From the NCBI GenBank assembly GCA_023678885.1, contig CM042955.1, positions 23,137,835-23,201,834 on the forward strand: a DNA stretch of 64,000 nt, written 5' to 3'. A model generated the notes under the pieces. That model made no database searches. It was not told the origin of the DNA and worked only from the letters and a program-made list of their open reading frames with translations. Positions 1 through 9,700 of this stretch are shown here, one piece after another. The DNA comes from Pogostemon cablin (lineage: Eukaryota; Streptophyta; Magnoliopsida; Lamiales; Lamiaceae). Numbering within the stretch: position 1 is the first letter of the stretch; each line of letters starts with the position of its first letter. The translations under genes were made by a program, and so were the position numbers.

Positions 1-895
1 CACATGCATCTTCATGATTGCATCAATCTTTGCTTTCTCAATCTCAATTCCCCTACGGCGAACAATAAATCCAAGAAATTTCCTGAATGAAACTCCAAAT
101 GCACACTTGAGTGGATTCATGTTAAGTTGATGCTCTCTCAATCATTCAAACACTCGCCTTAGATCACAGAAATGATCTTTCTTTTCTTTTGATTTCACCA
201 CAATATCGTCAACATAACACTCGATAATTTTATGAAGCATGTCATCAAATATCTTTTGCATAGCTCATTGATAAGTAGCACCAGCATTCTTCAAGCCAAA
301 TGGCATGACATTGTAGCAGTATATACCTTTCGGAGTACGAAAAGCTGTCTTCTCTTGATCCTCAGGAGCCAGACCAATTTGATTGTAGCCGGATGATCCA
401 TCCATAAATGAAAGAACCTCATGCCCTGTTGTTGCATCAATCATGAGTTCAGCGATTGGCAGTGGAAAGTCATCTTTTGGACACGCCATGTTCAAATCTC
501 GGAAATCAACACATACTCTGAGTTGCCTATTTTTCTTTCTCACTGGCACGATGTTAGAAATTCATGTAGAATACTTGACTTCTCGGATCTTGCCTGTTTC
601 AAGAAGCTTATTAACCTCATCCTCAATCAAAGGAATCAACTCTGGTCGAAATCGACGCTGCATTTGCTTTACTGGCCGAGTTCCCTTTTTAATGGACAAG
701 TGGTGCACTGCGATTTTTGGATCTAAGACTGGCATTTCTTTATGTGACCACACAAAGACGTCTTTAAATTCTCGCAAAAGGCTGACATACTTTGTTTCTT
801 CCTCAACATTTAGCAGAGCACTTATGTAGGTAGGACGTAGGTCATTTTCATCACCTAAGTTGATTTCTTTCAACTCATCAATAGTGGATTTCACT
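1..895 (-). pseudogene. Ty3/gypsy reverse transcriptase, partial, nonsense-interrupted
   Basis: This is the reverse transcriptase region of a Ty3/gypsy polyprotein, read leftward and cut off by the window edge. Visible in order are WSHKEMPVLDP, RRFRPELIPLIEDEVNKLL, VCVDFRDLNMACPKDDFPLP, FMDGSSGYNQI, FRTPKGIYCYNVMPFGLKNA, the catalytic YVDD near 200-211 and a following FLGF. The wording fits the Tat-type, non-chromovirus branch. Reading frame is lost at in-frame stops: a Trp codon turned to TGA near 560, another TGA where Arg is expected after the ATYQ motif near 262, and one in the segment after YVDD. Each is a single C-to-T or G-to-A change, the pattern of methylcytosine decay. It encodes no working enzyme as it stands. 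RNase H and integrase would lie to the left of the window. Confidence 0.93.
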
Positions 896-1198
896 CATTC
901 TTCAAATTGTGGAGGGGCATCTTCAGCATCTACTTCCTCCATTTAAGAATCTTCCATAGCATTAATATGATTAGTGGAAGCTACACTTTCTCTATCATTA
1001 CTATCATCCTTAGTAAAGATGATTCTTTGCACCTTAGTTTTCAACACTCTTCCACTTGAGAGCGTCAAGATATTTCGCCGCTTGATGCGAGAAGGATTTC
1101 GACTCCGAAGTTTTCGGAGGTTAAGGGACTTGACATGATTTTGCCTCCTACACTTCCCTTTACAGGGTTCAAGCCTTTCGAAAACACTCCCAAGCCTT
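896..1198 (-). other. Degenerate protease-to-RT linker of the Ty3 element
   Basis: About 300 bp join the protease-side ORF and the RT-side ORF of the same minus-strand element. I see acidic, low-complexity coding remnants on the minus strand (Glu/Asp-rich where the + strand reads tctacttcctccatttaag) broken by stops. There is no separate gene. Confidence 0.6.
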
Positions 1199-1642
1199 TC
1201 AAAAATAGATATTCTGTTGTTTTCCTACTACTTGCGTCAAACATATCCTCTGTGGATAAAACTTCTTCCTCGGTGATATAATGGTGATATAATTTGTACT
1301 TGCTCTTCTAATTGCAATGCGGACTGACCTTTGAGGGACATATCCCAAACCTGGCTTAGCATTCTTGAAAGTAGGGCCACTATTTTTCAACATTTTCTGA
1401 GTAGCACTAAGCCCATGCTCTGGAGGATTGATGGTCTCTTGATGTAACTTTCCCGTAATCGGCTTTTCTTTCGGTTCATAACCAGCCTTCATAAGGAGTT
1501 TATAAGCTTGTGGACTATATGACTTGGTTATTTCGACTTTAAACACTTCACCGTATTTGGTCTTTGCTCCTTCCACAGGACGCATGAATCCTTTGAGTGG
1601 TGGAGAAGAAAGCTTACTAGCATCAATTTTTGTTAAAGGCAA
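1199..1642 (-). pseudogene. Ty3/gypsy polyprotein, region between protease and RT
   Basis: A 147-residue stretch contains YKLLMKAGYEPKEK, then HGLSATQKMLKNSG, then KPGLGYVPQ and RRASTNYI. These phrases are characteristic of the segment joining protease and reverse transcriptase in plant Ty3 polyproteins annotated as retrotransposon proteins. The C-terminal 30 residues (after ASTNYI) do not look native, so the frame is probably shifted there. It has no catalytic residues of its own. It belongs with the gag-protease ORF to its right and the RT to its left. Confidence 0.8.
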
Positions 1643-1747
1643 CGTTAACTCTTACGAGGTCTCAAGCCCTTTTCCTTTGTTCTCCTTGAGAGTGGTAGAT
1701 GATGTACTTCCTTCCTCATCCTTTATTTATTTATTGCCCCCATTATC

Positions 1748-2077
1748 TTACACTGGGGTTTCTTCACGTTTCACATCCTTTGTATTCTTGAAGAAATATT
1801 TAGCATCTGCAAAGTAAGCTTCAGCTTTAGTAAACGGCTTGTCGTCGCCGAACACCCTTTTCACATTGTCACCTTCACTATATTTGAAGCACTGGTGTAA
1901 TGTGGAAGGAACCACACCATTCTCAAGTAGCCATGGACGCCCCAAAAACATGTTGTATGAAATTTTTGCATCAATAACATGGAAGAGGACTGTTGATTTC
2001 ATCTCATCAATTAGCAAATCAAGGACTATTGTGTCGAGAGTCCTTTGCCCCTCATGGTTGAACCCTTGAATCATCAA
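1748..2077 (-). pseudogene. Ty3/gypsy protease C-terminal half
   Basis: This region continues the aspartic protease that begins in the ORF to its right, from which it is separated by an in-frame TAA. Key features are MIQGFNHEGQRTLDTIVLDL, FHVIDAKISYNMFLGRPWL and NGVVPSTLHQCFKY. The LGRPWL block is the conserved C-terminal flap and ILG-like motif of plant Ty3 proteases. The stop between the halves replaces a codon that reads through in relatives, probably Gln. Together the two pieces make a complete but interrupted protease domain. Confidence 0.85.
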
Positions 2078-3601
2078 TTAGCTATGATTGAGTTCATCCA
2101 CTGTTATTTCTAGCTTTTTCAACATTCTCAAAGACAGAATATTCACTGCCGAACCTCCATCAACAAGTGTGCGATTCACTCGCACCTCTTTAGTATAGCC
2201 AGTCACAAACAGAGGTCGATTATGAGATTGCGAACCCAACAACATATCTTCATCCGTGAAGGTCACCTTCATGGAGTAAGCTTTACCCTTAGTTTCGAGT
2301 TGTTCACCCTCATTGTCCTCTTCGTTTATGACGTGACACGAGCTTTCATCATGACCTTCTTTTGCAGAAGTGAAGTTTGTGGCTGCCTCATCTTCTAACA
2401 CGATTTTTCCTTCCTTGGCCAACTGCATGATCTTTTCCTTGAGGACGAAACAATCATGAATTGGATAACCTACCAACATATGATACTTGCAGTATTTTGG
2501 GTTATTAATTCGGCCGGCTTTCTCTGGACGTTTCATCTCAGGAAGGTCAAGGAGCTTATTTTTCATCAGATCATCAAATATGCCAGAAATGTCTGAGTTT
2601 AGAAATGGGTACTCTTTTTCTTGCATCTTTTTCAGAGTCAATCTTCTTTGCCCCCATTCTTGGGCAACTTGTTTTTCTTTATCTTTCTTATCATCTCCAT
2701 TCTTTCGAATTTTGACTGTCATAATATTTGTGGCCGTTGACTCTTTGTTGGAACTTTTAGCATAGGACTTGCCCATTTTTTTGAAATCTTGTTTGTCTTT
2801 GGACTTGTAGGAGTCCAACATTGGTGAATGTTTGATTCCACTAGCAGTCATGCTTAATTCCATGTCAAGTGCCCTGGTAGCCAACTCTTCAAAAGTCTTA
2901 GGTTGAATTCCTTTGAGTATATAAAAGAGATTCCATTCCATCCATTGGATACACATTTCGATAGCAGACTCACCGGATAATCGGTCCTTGCAGTTTAAAC
3001 TCAAATTTCTCCATCGATTGATATAATCAATCACAGGCTCTTCCTTCAATTGACGAGTGTTAGTTAACTCAGTCATGCTAACAGTTCTCCTCGTGCTATA
3101 GAAACGGTTAAGGAACTCATACTCCATTTGTGCCCAACTATCAATGGATTCAGCTTGCAAGTCGATATACCAAATAAAGGCATTTCCTTTGAGAGAGTGA
3201 ATGAACTGCCTTACCATATGGTCTCCATAAGTACCAGCGTCATGGCAAGTCTCAATGAAGTGTGCTATATGTTGCCTCGGGTTTCCCTTGCCATCAAATT
3301 GTTGGAACTTGGGAGGTTGGTAGCCAACTGGCAACTTGAAGCTGTCCACCCTTTTAGTGAATGGCTTGACATAAGTGACAGTGGGCTTGGAATTCTCCTC
3401 AAACCTTTCTTTTATTGTTCCAAGTATAATATCCTTGAGTTGATCCACTTGAAGCATTCCATCAGCTGAAAGTGGCAATGTTCCTTGAGTTTGCTCTTTT
3501 TCAATAGTCTGACGCCTTGTGACCTCTTCCACTTCACTATCGTCCATGACTCCTTTTCCGTTTGCACGGCTAATCTCCACAATGTCACTTTTTTCCATCA
3601 A
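2078..3601 (-). pseudogene. Ty3/gypsy gag plus start of aspartic protease
   Basis: A 507-codon open frame. Residues about 90-240 form a retrotransposon gag (capsid) domain, with the core IWYIDLQAESIDSWAQMEYE, then FYSTRRTVSMTELTNTRQ and VIDYINRWRNLSL. A nucleocapsid-like segment YCKYHMLVGYPIHDCFVLKE follows near residue 375, a CxxxH...C variant rather than a full CCHC knuckle. The last 60 residues open the aspartic protease: TLVDGGSAVNILSL carries DGGS where DTG/DSG is the norm, a change also common in Tat-type elements. The frame ends at a TAA; the protease continues at once in the next ORF. The true gag start lies in the small acidic ORF to its right, one frame away. Confidence 0.93.
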
Positions 3602-3852
3602 TTGGGAGATTTCGTATCTTGAGCCTTTTTGTGTTTTGTGAGCCCTTCGATAGATTTCATCATGTTTGCTAATTGTTCCTCAATAGTCGTGGCGTCTGCC
3701 AACATTACTGGAGCTGCAACTGAGTCAGATGAAGAGCTTGAAGATGCAGAATCATCATCACTATCCTCCTTCATAGGTAGTTGTTTTCTCGAAGCCTCCT
3801 CAACCGAAGGGTTGGATCCAGATGAGGCTTCCGACCGAGCTTTCTCTGACAT
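3598..3852 (-). pseudogene. Ty3/gypsy gag N-terminal end, frame-shifted from the rest
   Basis: An 84-residue acidic, serine-rich N-terminus (EDSDDDSASSSSSSDSVAAP) ends in EEQLANMMKSIEGLTKHKKA, a coiled-coil-like motif seen at the N-terminus of many plant Ty3 gag proteins. It ends at TGA just where the long gag ORF begins in another frame, so a one-base frameshift has split gag. It sits about 140 bp inside the LTR, at the expected distance after the primer site. Confidence 0.8.
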
Positions 3853-3990
3853 GCTCCTCGTAAAAATAGCAATATATTCATTTAATGACTCTGAGAGCTT
3901 AGAAGCAACAGTCCTTCATATAGCAATCTTGACAGGAGTCATTTTGTACTTTCGAGCTTATAGAGAGAAGAGATGAGAGGTAGAGACTGT

Positions 3991-4009
3991 CCCACTGTGC
4001 GTGCCAAAA
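3991..4009 (-). promoter_or_regulatory. Primer-binding site of the Ty3 element
   Basis: Directly inside the LTR end the minus strand reads TTGGCACGCACAGTGGGAC, a tRNA-primer site variant of the TTGGCGCCCACCGTGGGG type of Tat-like elements. The related element at 34243 has almost the same site, which fixes both boundaries. Confidence 0.8.
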
Positions 4010-4011
4010 TT

Positions 4012-4866
4012 TGTAACAAATTTTTTTTGTATTTATGATAAAATAAACACAAAAGAATTACAATAATAATCCAGACGGATTAAACTTAAAAATTTAGAAA
4101 CAATCTCTATCTATCATCTGATTCTTCTCTCGAATCAATTTAGCTTTGACTTTGACTTGTGTGTTGACTATGCTGACTATGTGTGTTGAGTCGGATCTTC
4201 AGTTGAAGCTTGTCCAGACTCGAATTTGGGACCTTATAACGTTTATCCAGAGGCGTCGAGCATTTGTTTGGATTAAACATGCTTTATTTGAAAAACACTC
4301 GATTTGGGGGGCTTAACACCTTAATCCCGGGTCGAGTGTTGTTCTTGGCGCGAAGAACATGGAAGAACTTAGTATATGAAGAACGCTTGATTTGGGGGGC
4401 TCCGCACCTTAATCCCGAATCATTTTCCGTTCATCAAGTCTCTTCAAAGCGTTTGTGTCTTCAAGTCTTTGAATGTGTGTGTCTGGAATGAATGGAGGAG
4501 GACTCATTTTATAGGTGAAGGATGAGCATGCCCCATAAATAACTCGCAATCTGATTGGTCCATGACAGATTTGACCCGATTCTGCGGGCTTGGGCCGTTC
4601 CAAATATAACACAGCTTGAATGGTCATTGCTTAATTTGACCTGATTCTGGAACCTTCCAAACTTTATTTGACTTGGGGTCAAGTTTTACTTAATTTAAAC
4701 ACTACTTAATTTGTTGGGTTTTAAATTAATTATAAATTATTTATTAATCTATTTTAAGAATTAATTTATTAAATCCCAAAAATAAAATATAATAAATTAA
4801 AATTGATATTTAATTATTAAAATCCACGTGTCGCCATTTGATTGGACCGTAAATTTTAATTGCTCA
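4012..4866 (-). repeat. 5' LTR of the Ty3 element (minus orientation)
   Basis: An 855-bp LTR. On the element's strand it starts TGAGCAATTAAAATT and ends TTTGTTACA, giving TG...CA ends next to the primer site. A TATA-like CCTATAAAATG lies near 4510. The stretch 4180-4260 is closely similar to the end of the LTR at 33980-34090. A module containing a run of G/C and ACCTTAATCCC occurs twice (about 4304-4328 and 4397-4422) and corresponds to the seven-copy array of the relative. The outer end is inferred from TG/CA only, because the partner LTR is outside the window. Confidence 0.75.
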
Positions 4867-4956
4867 CAAAGTGAAAAATGGTCTCACGTGAGACGGTCTC
4901 ATGCAAGACCTACCCTAACTTCATTGTATTCCAAAATTAATAGAAAATTGTAAAAG

Positions 4957-5050
4957 GTATAAATAGTGAAGGTATTGAATGAATGAATAAATTAAGTAGA
5001 GTAATAATTAATTAATTAATAAAGGTAAAAATGGAAAAGGCAGTGATGAG
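4957..5050 (+). pseudogene. Small secreted-peptide gene, copy A, 5' part (promoter and first codons)
   Basis: A TATA box (GGTATAAATAGTG, 4957-4968) and a 5' leader precede an ATG at 5031. The same TATA, leader and start occur in copy C (38896-38956, minus strand) and copy D (41257-41347). Only 20 coding bases are present before the sequence jumps into the 11-kb insertion; the rest of the gene resumes at 16209. The encoded start (MEKAVM) is the beginning of the signal peptide seen complete in copy C. Promoter and transcription start appear intact, so a transcript could still run into the inserted element. Confidence 0.82.
5042..5050 (+). repeat. 9-bp target-site duplication, left copy
   Basis: AGTGATGAG immediately precedes the left terminal repeat, and the identical nonamer follows the right one at 16200-16208. 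Copies C and D of the peptide gene have this nonamer once, so the duplication was made by the insertion. Confidence 0.85.
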
Positions 5051-5163
5051 GGGTTATTTATTAAAATATTGTAGTTTGAAAAACTTTTTAATAGTATACA
5101 GTAGTTTGGCAGAACTTTAATAAATTAGGTGGAAGCGCCACTCCTTATGGCGCCTTTAACACT
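5051..5163 (+). repeat. Left terminal inverted repeat of the composite element
   Basis: It begins GGGTTATTTATTAAAAT and includes GTGGAAGCGCCACT followed by TGGCGCCTTT near the inner end. The reverse complement of 16089-16199 aligns along its full length with scattered substitutions. The inner GCGCC half-sites form a small palindrome. Confidence 0.85.
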
Positions 5164-5389
5164 GTACACTATTCAAATTTTTTATTTTTATTTTTTATAC
5201 ATTTTTATAAAATAGTATAGTAAAACACTTAAATATACCCGTTATAATTCCTGTTTCCAACATTTCCTTTTACCCTCAAAATAGACATAGTCCATTACGA
5301 TCATATCAGGCCCAACATGCTTCCGTACATTAATTAAACAACATTATTCTGATGACTAACCAACTTGAAATAATAATAATACCTTTTTT

Positions 5390-5600
5390 GACCGTTAATC
5401 CACCGGGTATCCGGGATGTTTTATAGCTGCTCCTCACAGCCAACCACTCACCCTGCAGTGTGATGGTTCAATCCCGTTCCTTCAGCGGATCTCAGCACAA
5501 CCCTGGATTGTTTCCTACGCCGGGTGTACAGGATGCTGCTACTGCTATTTGTCGGAAAGTATGGAAAATAAGGTTGTAAAAAAATGGAAGGCTACATGCG
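5390..5600 (-). other. Viral leader-like segment
   Basis: The segment is relatively GC-rich against its flanks and has short inverted words (CCGGGTATCCGGG near 5402). By position it follows the presumed transcript start and poly(A) signal and so corresponds to the structured leader of pararetroviral RNA. There is no long ORF. The assignment rests on order only. Confidence 0.45.
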
Positions 5601-5616
5601 GGCATAAGCCCAAGAT

Positions 5617-5629
5617 TATTTATTTATTG
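5617..5629 (-). terminator. Viral poly(A) signal
   Basis: The minus strand reads AATAAATAAATAATC here, about 150 nt after the presumed transcription start. That spacing matches the short terminal redundancy of pararetroviral pregenomic RNA. Confidence 0.55.
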
Positions 5630-5800
5630 AATGGAGAAATTTATTACAGACTCATCCTCACTGAACAAAAGGAGAAACTCCTTTAGCTACCTATGGTAGC
5701 TGGAATAGAAACACTTATCCAAAGAAAAGAAAAACTACAATATTTATTTAGTGAGAGAAAATAGATGGTGATGCTCGATGCCTTCTGCTTCCTCATACTA

Positions 5801-5878
5801 TCTATTTATAGAGGCTTGTGAACTTTAAATCTGGATTCCAAAGCCTCCTAACTTCTTGTGACATCACTGCTTACGTCA
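5801..5878 (-). promoter_or_regulatory. Pararetroviral promoter: as-1-like element plus TATA
   Basis: On the minus strand TGACGTAAGCAGTGATGTCA (5859-5878) is a paired TGACG-type motif like the as-1 element bound by TGA/bZIP factors in caulimovirus promoters. CTCTATAAATAGA (5801-5813) follows about 46 bp downstream, the spacing expected for such promoters. A start near 5775 is inferred. Sequence downstream matches the position of leader and poly(A) signal. The motif looks intact although the coding regions are not. Confidence 0.7.
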
Positions 5879-6239
5879 CATATCTTGGGTGCTTTTAGTA
5901 GCTGGCTACTTTGGATGCTCTCTTTATTAGCTGGCCAGGTCCACTCCTTTTGGCCCCTTTGTTGCAGGGTCACATGGCTTTGTTTCCTTGCGGGATCACC
6001 TGACTTTTGCTTTTTTGGAAAGTCATTTCTTCCCTGGGGTATCCGAAGGGTCCTCCGGCTCTCGGTTATTTTGAAGAGGTTTTACCCTCTTCTTTCCACG
6101 TGTATCCTTTGCTGGAAGGGGTCCAGCATTCTTGATCTTCTCAATGCTCAACTGTACTCCTTTTCCAAATTCTGGTTCGATTTGGGTGGAGCAACTGGTG
6201 CATATTTTTTCTGTCCACCTTTCTTAGTGGATCATTTTG

Positions 6240-6879
6240 CAAAATTTTTGATGAGTCTCCTTACTCATCGGCAGCTTATTTTCCCAGAGCAAATTTATTT
6301 TTCCCTCGAAAAAACCTTCTGCATTTGAGTCTTTTTTCCTGTTAAAGTGTTTAACAGGAAGGATCCGTTTACAATATGATCTTCAAATTTGAACGGAAAC
6401 TTGACTTGTGCCATTGCTTGAAAGCATGCGTACAAACTCCTCGCTCTTTGCGTAGAGATTTGATCCTCTGAGTAAGTTGAAACCAGGACTGGTTCCTTCC
6501 CTGAAGGCTCCTTGATGCTGTTGGCAGCTTTAATATCTGGCCTTCGTAACTTGATATAATGAAAGGCTTCATGCCGGACTTTCCCCACTAGTTCTGGAGC
6601 TGCACTTGTGAAATATAACTCCAATTTTCTCCCCTAGTCAAAGTATTATTATTTGACCATACCTTAACCACTGCATTCCCTATCCACTTTGGTAACTTTG
6701 AGATTTCTGGGAAGCTGGGTACCATGGCGTATATTGAGGCCAATGCCCCAAAGTTGAACCATTTCTTGACATCTTCTGAATTTGACCCAGGTCTCATCCA
6801 GACTCGGGAATATTCCCCAGACACATCTATCCAGCATTTCTCCGAACGGATTCCCTGTCGTGTGTTCAATTTCTCCCAA
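6240..6879 (-). pseudogene. TAV-like (translation transactivator/viroplasmin) remnant
   Basis: Two overlapping minus-strand frames cover this region. The upstream one has WFNFGALASIYAMVPSFPEI followed by LPKWIGNAVVKVW, which resembles the most conserved block of caulimovirid transactivator/viroplasmin proteins (aromatic-Asn-x-Gly-x-x-x-x-Ile-Tyr, then Glu-Ile...Leu-Pro-Lys). The downstream one, starting MELYFTSAAPELVG, continues with QRARSLYACFQAM. The gene lies directly after RNase H and before the promoter, where these viruses keep it. In living relatives the protein allows ribosomes to reinitiate on polycistronic RNA and forms inclusion bodies. A frameshift near 6600 splits it. Family assignment is moderate because it rests on one motif and position. 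Confidence 0.6.
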
Positions 6880-7269
6880 CTAGCCTGGTATTCCTACCAA
6901 TGAGAAAAATCAGCCAAGTTAATACCAACCTTAGCAGTGCCCATCATAGGCCTAAGGTTGATCTCTCCCTCTTTAACCCCTGAGGTGCTGGGTTGACTCG
7001 AATGCTCAAGATGGGACTCAAGAGGCTCGACCTTTTCTTGGACTAGTTCCTCATTCTAAGGTTCTAGTCTAAGAACTCGTGCCAGGGGCATTTGAATTCC
7101 TTGCTCCGGGTTTAGGGTCCCATTTCCAAATGCGCTCCTTTTTGCCGATTGCTCACGACTGCCCAGAGTAAAGACACTTGTATTGTCTAGTATAGTCCCG
7201 CATAGCTGCGGATACAGTCTCGTATTAGATTTGACACTTTGGTCTCATCTTTTCATTGTAATTTTCCAG

Positions 7270-7888
7270 CAACATTAGCATTCATTACCATAGTCTCGTA
7301 ATCCTTCTGCAGCGCCGTAAGGAGGTCCATCAGGTGCTTGGATCTCATTAAGATGGAATCTATTTCACCTCCCTCCATCTCTCGTTAGAAAATTAGCCAA
7401 AACATTTTCAACAGATTTAATAATGACAATATTAAAATCATAATATTTGTATTCAGCTTGCCATCTTAAAGTCTGGCCTTTTCTGGTTTTGATTCAATTT
7501 TATTTTTTAGAAATTCTTTGACACTCATGTAATCGATTTTAAGGATGAATTTCTTTGCGAAAAGAAATAGCGGCCATTTTTTGAACGTCTTTCAAACTGC
7601 AAAGAACTCTTTTTCATTAATGTGCCATCTTTTTTATTCATTCTCCGCAAAGAGTCCGCTACAGTATCTGTGTAGAGTACCAGCTCATCCTCGTAATTTG
7701 GTATAGCTAACTTGAGGAGCTTCTTTCAAACCTCTTTTAGTTGTTTAACCATTGCTCAGTGTTATTCCTCCCATCTGAATTCAGCATCTTTTTTCAACAG
7801 AGGACTGAACACCTTTCTATATTGCGCAAGATTGTTGATGAACATTCCAGCAAAGTTGACCACTTCTAAGAAGCTTTGGAGTTTCTTC
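7270..7888 (-). pseudogene. Pararetroviral RT C-terminal end and RNase H
   Basis: The minus strand resumes the viral polymerase cut at 10924. LQSFLEVVNFAGMFINNLAQ and FSPLLKKDAEFRWEE are the RT connection. EKEFFAVCKTFKKWPLFL and then LTRDG near 7385 belong to RNase H. RNase H degrades the RNA strand during viral DNA synthesis. Several stops and a frameshift interrupt it. The match to the 10924-11594 piece across the LTR insertion shows the LTR element arrived after the virus. Confidence 0.8.
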
Positions 7889-8135
7889 TGTTGACGTTCG
7901 ATCGTGTGGTTAATGTAACCCTTTAGGGTTCCATACGATTCTACTGTAGTGGAAGCAAAAAAGCAGAATCATATTACCTTTCACCAGGGTTGATGTAGAG
8001 GATGATCAGCAGCAGCAGTAAATGACCTTCCATCTTCTGCTGTATTCCCAAGTCTGATCCTGATGTTGTGTAGTGCTTCGAAACCTAATCTAAAAATCTG
8101 AAGACAGTCTTCAAGAATTTTCCTCCAGATTTGTT
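7889..8135 (-). repeat. Truncated LTR (left)
   Basis: It matches the first 200 bp of the LTR at 9701, including the run CCTTTCACCAGGGTTGATG, then has an extra 25 bp and ends in the GC-rich block. About 1 kb of LTR is missing. Confidence 0.75.
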
Positions 8136-8139
8136 GCCC

Positions 8140-9480
8140 GACAACCTGTTCCACCTTCCCGGCACCCTGCCTCGTTCGCCCATGCCTTGCAATCGTGCAT
8201 GTCTCCAGGTGCCATGTCGAGCGCTCCGCCCGGTTTTCTACTCGCCAGCTTGTCTGGAAACATAAGTCCACGCCCGGCACTAGCAAAGCCACGCGCAAGG
8301 CCGCTCGCCACTCCACGCCCGGATCCTCAACTGCACGCCAGAAAACACGCACTTCACATGGCATCAGTTGTACGCCAAGCGCTCGGCAACGCTATCTTTA
8401 TGACCAAGGCAGCCCACGCACGACAACAACAAGGAGTCGTGCGCCCTTCACACGGCAGTACTCCACAGCCGTGCGCCAAACCCTAGCCCACACTTCTACA
8501 TGCGCCTACAAGCTTACCCGTGTGCCATCGACCACATAACGTGCGTGCTTCCCAATTGGATATGTGCCATCTTGCCACCACACGGCAGGCACCGTGTGTC
8601 ATAGTCCCCACGCACGGATTCTTTACAAAAATCGTGCCCCATGCCGAGCGTGCCTGGCCTTCCATTCGACATCACGCTCGGCTGCCAACAAAACATACCT
8701 GCTTGTAGCTGCCTTCGTTCGATTTCCATGCTTGCACACGTCAGACAACGTGTGCTGTCTGCCCGCAAACGAGCACATCACCGCGTGCACCCGTGCTGGC
8801 CAGCAACACCCGGCTGCACCATTCAGCTCTGCATCCATGCTGTGCACGACATCTGCACGACATGAGCTACCACAATTGTGCGCCAAAACACGCAAGCCCG
8901 CCAAGCACCGTGCGCGCCTGCCATCTTGCCGTGCGTCAATCCATGCGCAAGCCCGCCTTCACACCATGCTTATCCGCCAATGCCTGCAAGCTCGCCCGGT
9001 GGCTATCATGCGCCAGCCATACCACGCCTGCCTTGCATCACACACAGCCCTGCCGCTGTGTACAGTCGCATGCGAGCCTCCGTGCAGGCTTTACCATGCA
9101 CAAAATTGCGTACGCTGTACGCTATCTTGCACCAGCCCGCACTGACACGGCAGACATCGTGTGTCCAGCACCGACAGTAAGCATGGTTCGTCCCCTGGTG
9201 CACTTCTCCATTTCGTGCCACCAGCCGAGTCCCCCACGCCTGACACTCATCCTGTGAGAGATCCTCCTCACACGGTAGTCATCATGCCTCGCCAGTCATA
9301 CATAGCCACCTCTGTGCGCGCAAAGCATGACAACAAGCGCACCTGCTCGCCATCATGCACACATGCCTGGAAGTCGTACACCACTCGCACGGTAATCATA
9401 AGCCATCGTGTGTCGCCTACCAGCGTGAACTTGTCGTCTTCTCCAAGCGTGATATCAAAACAGGTTCTTCCATGATTCAT
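8140..9480. repeat. GC-rich, C-biased low-complexity core of the nested LTR element
   Basis: About 1.3 kb with a base composition unlike anything else in the window, built from shuffled short words such as GTGTGCC, CACGCCC and ACACGGCAG. Several frames on both strands are open at once for 60-190 codons, which follows from GC content and not from coding. None has a recognisable domain and the frames contradict each other. It lies between the truncated LTR and the primer site, where gag-pol should be. Confidence 0.7.
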
Positions 9481-9681
9481 CATCGTCGCTCACCGTGAAA
9501 CAATTAACAGGTATAGTTCCAATTGTTCACCATCGACGAATAGATATGATATATATATACAGGGTATATACAGGCATAAATCACACCAAAATCCTAATCT
9601 CATATGTGATTCTAATTTTTAAAAAATTAAATCACATAAACACATTAACCCTAGCCTAACGTGTTACGCTTCACCACAAAA

Positions 9682-9698
9682 CCGAAGCTCTGATACCA
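9682..9698 (-). promoter_or_regulatory. Primer-binding site (tRNA-Met type)
   Basis: The minus strand reads TGGTATCAGAGCTTCGG immediately inside the LTR, the standard initiator-Met primer site of plant LTR elements. It fixes element orientation as minus. Confidence 0.88.
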
Positions 9699-9700
9699 AT

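Noticed and set aside
4264..4627. Frames of about 75 codons inside the first LTR
   Set aside because: They overlap the duplicated LTR module and have no conserved content.
8187..9475. Overlapping frames of 60-190 codons on both strands in the GC-rich block
   Set aside because: They overlap in up to four frames, have no domain, and low stop frequency follows from composition.
9682..9698. TGGTATCAGAGC as a tRNA gene
   Set aside because: It is the primer-binding site next to an LTR; no cloverleaf is present.
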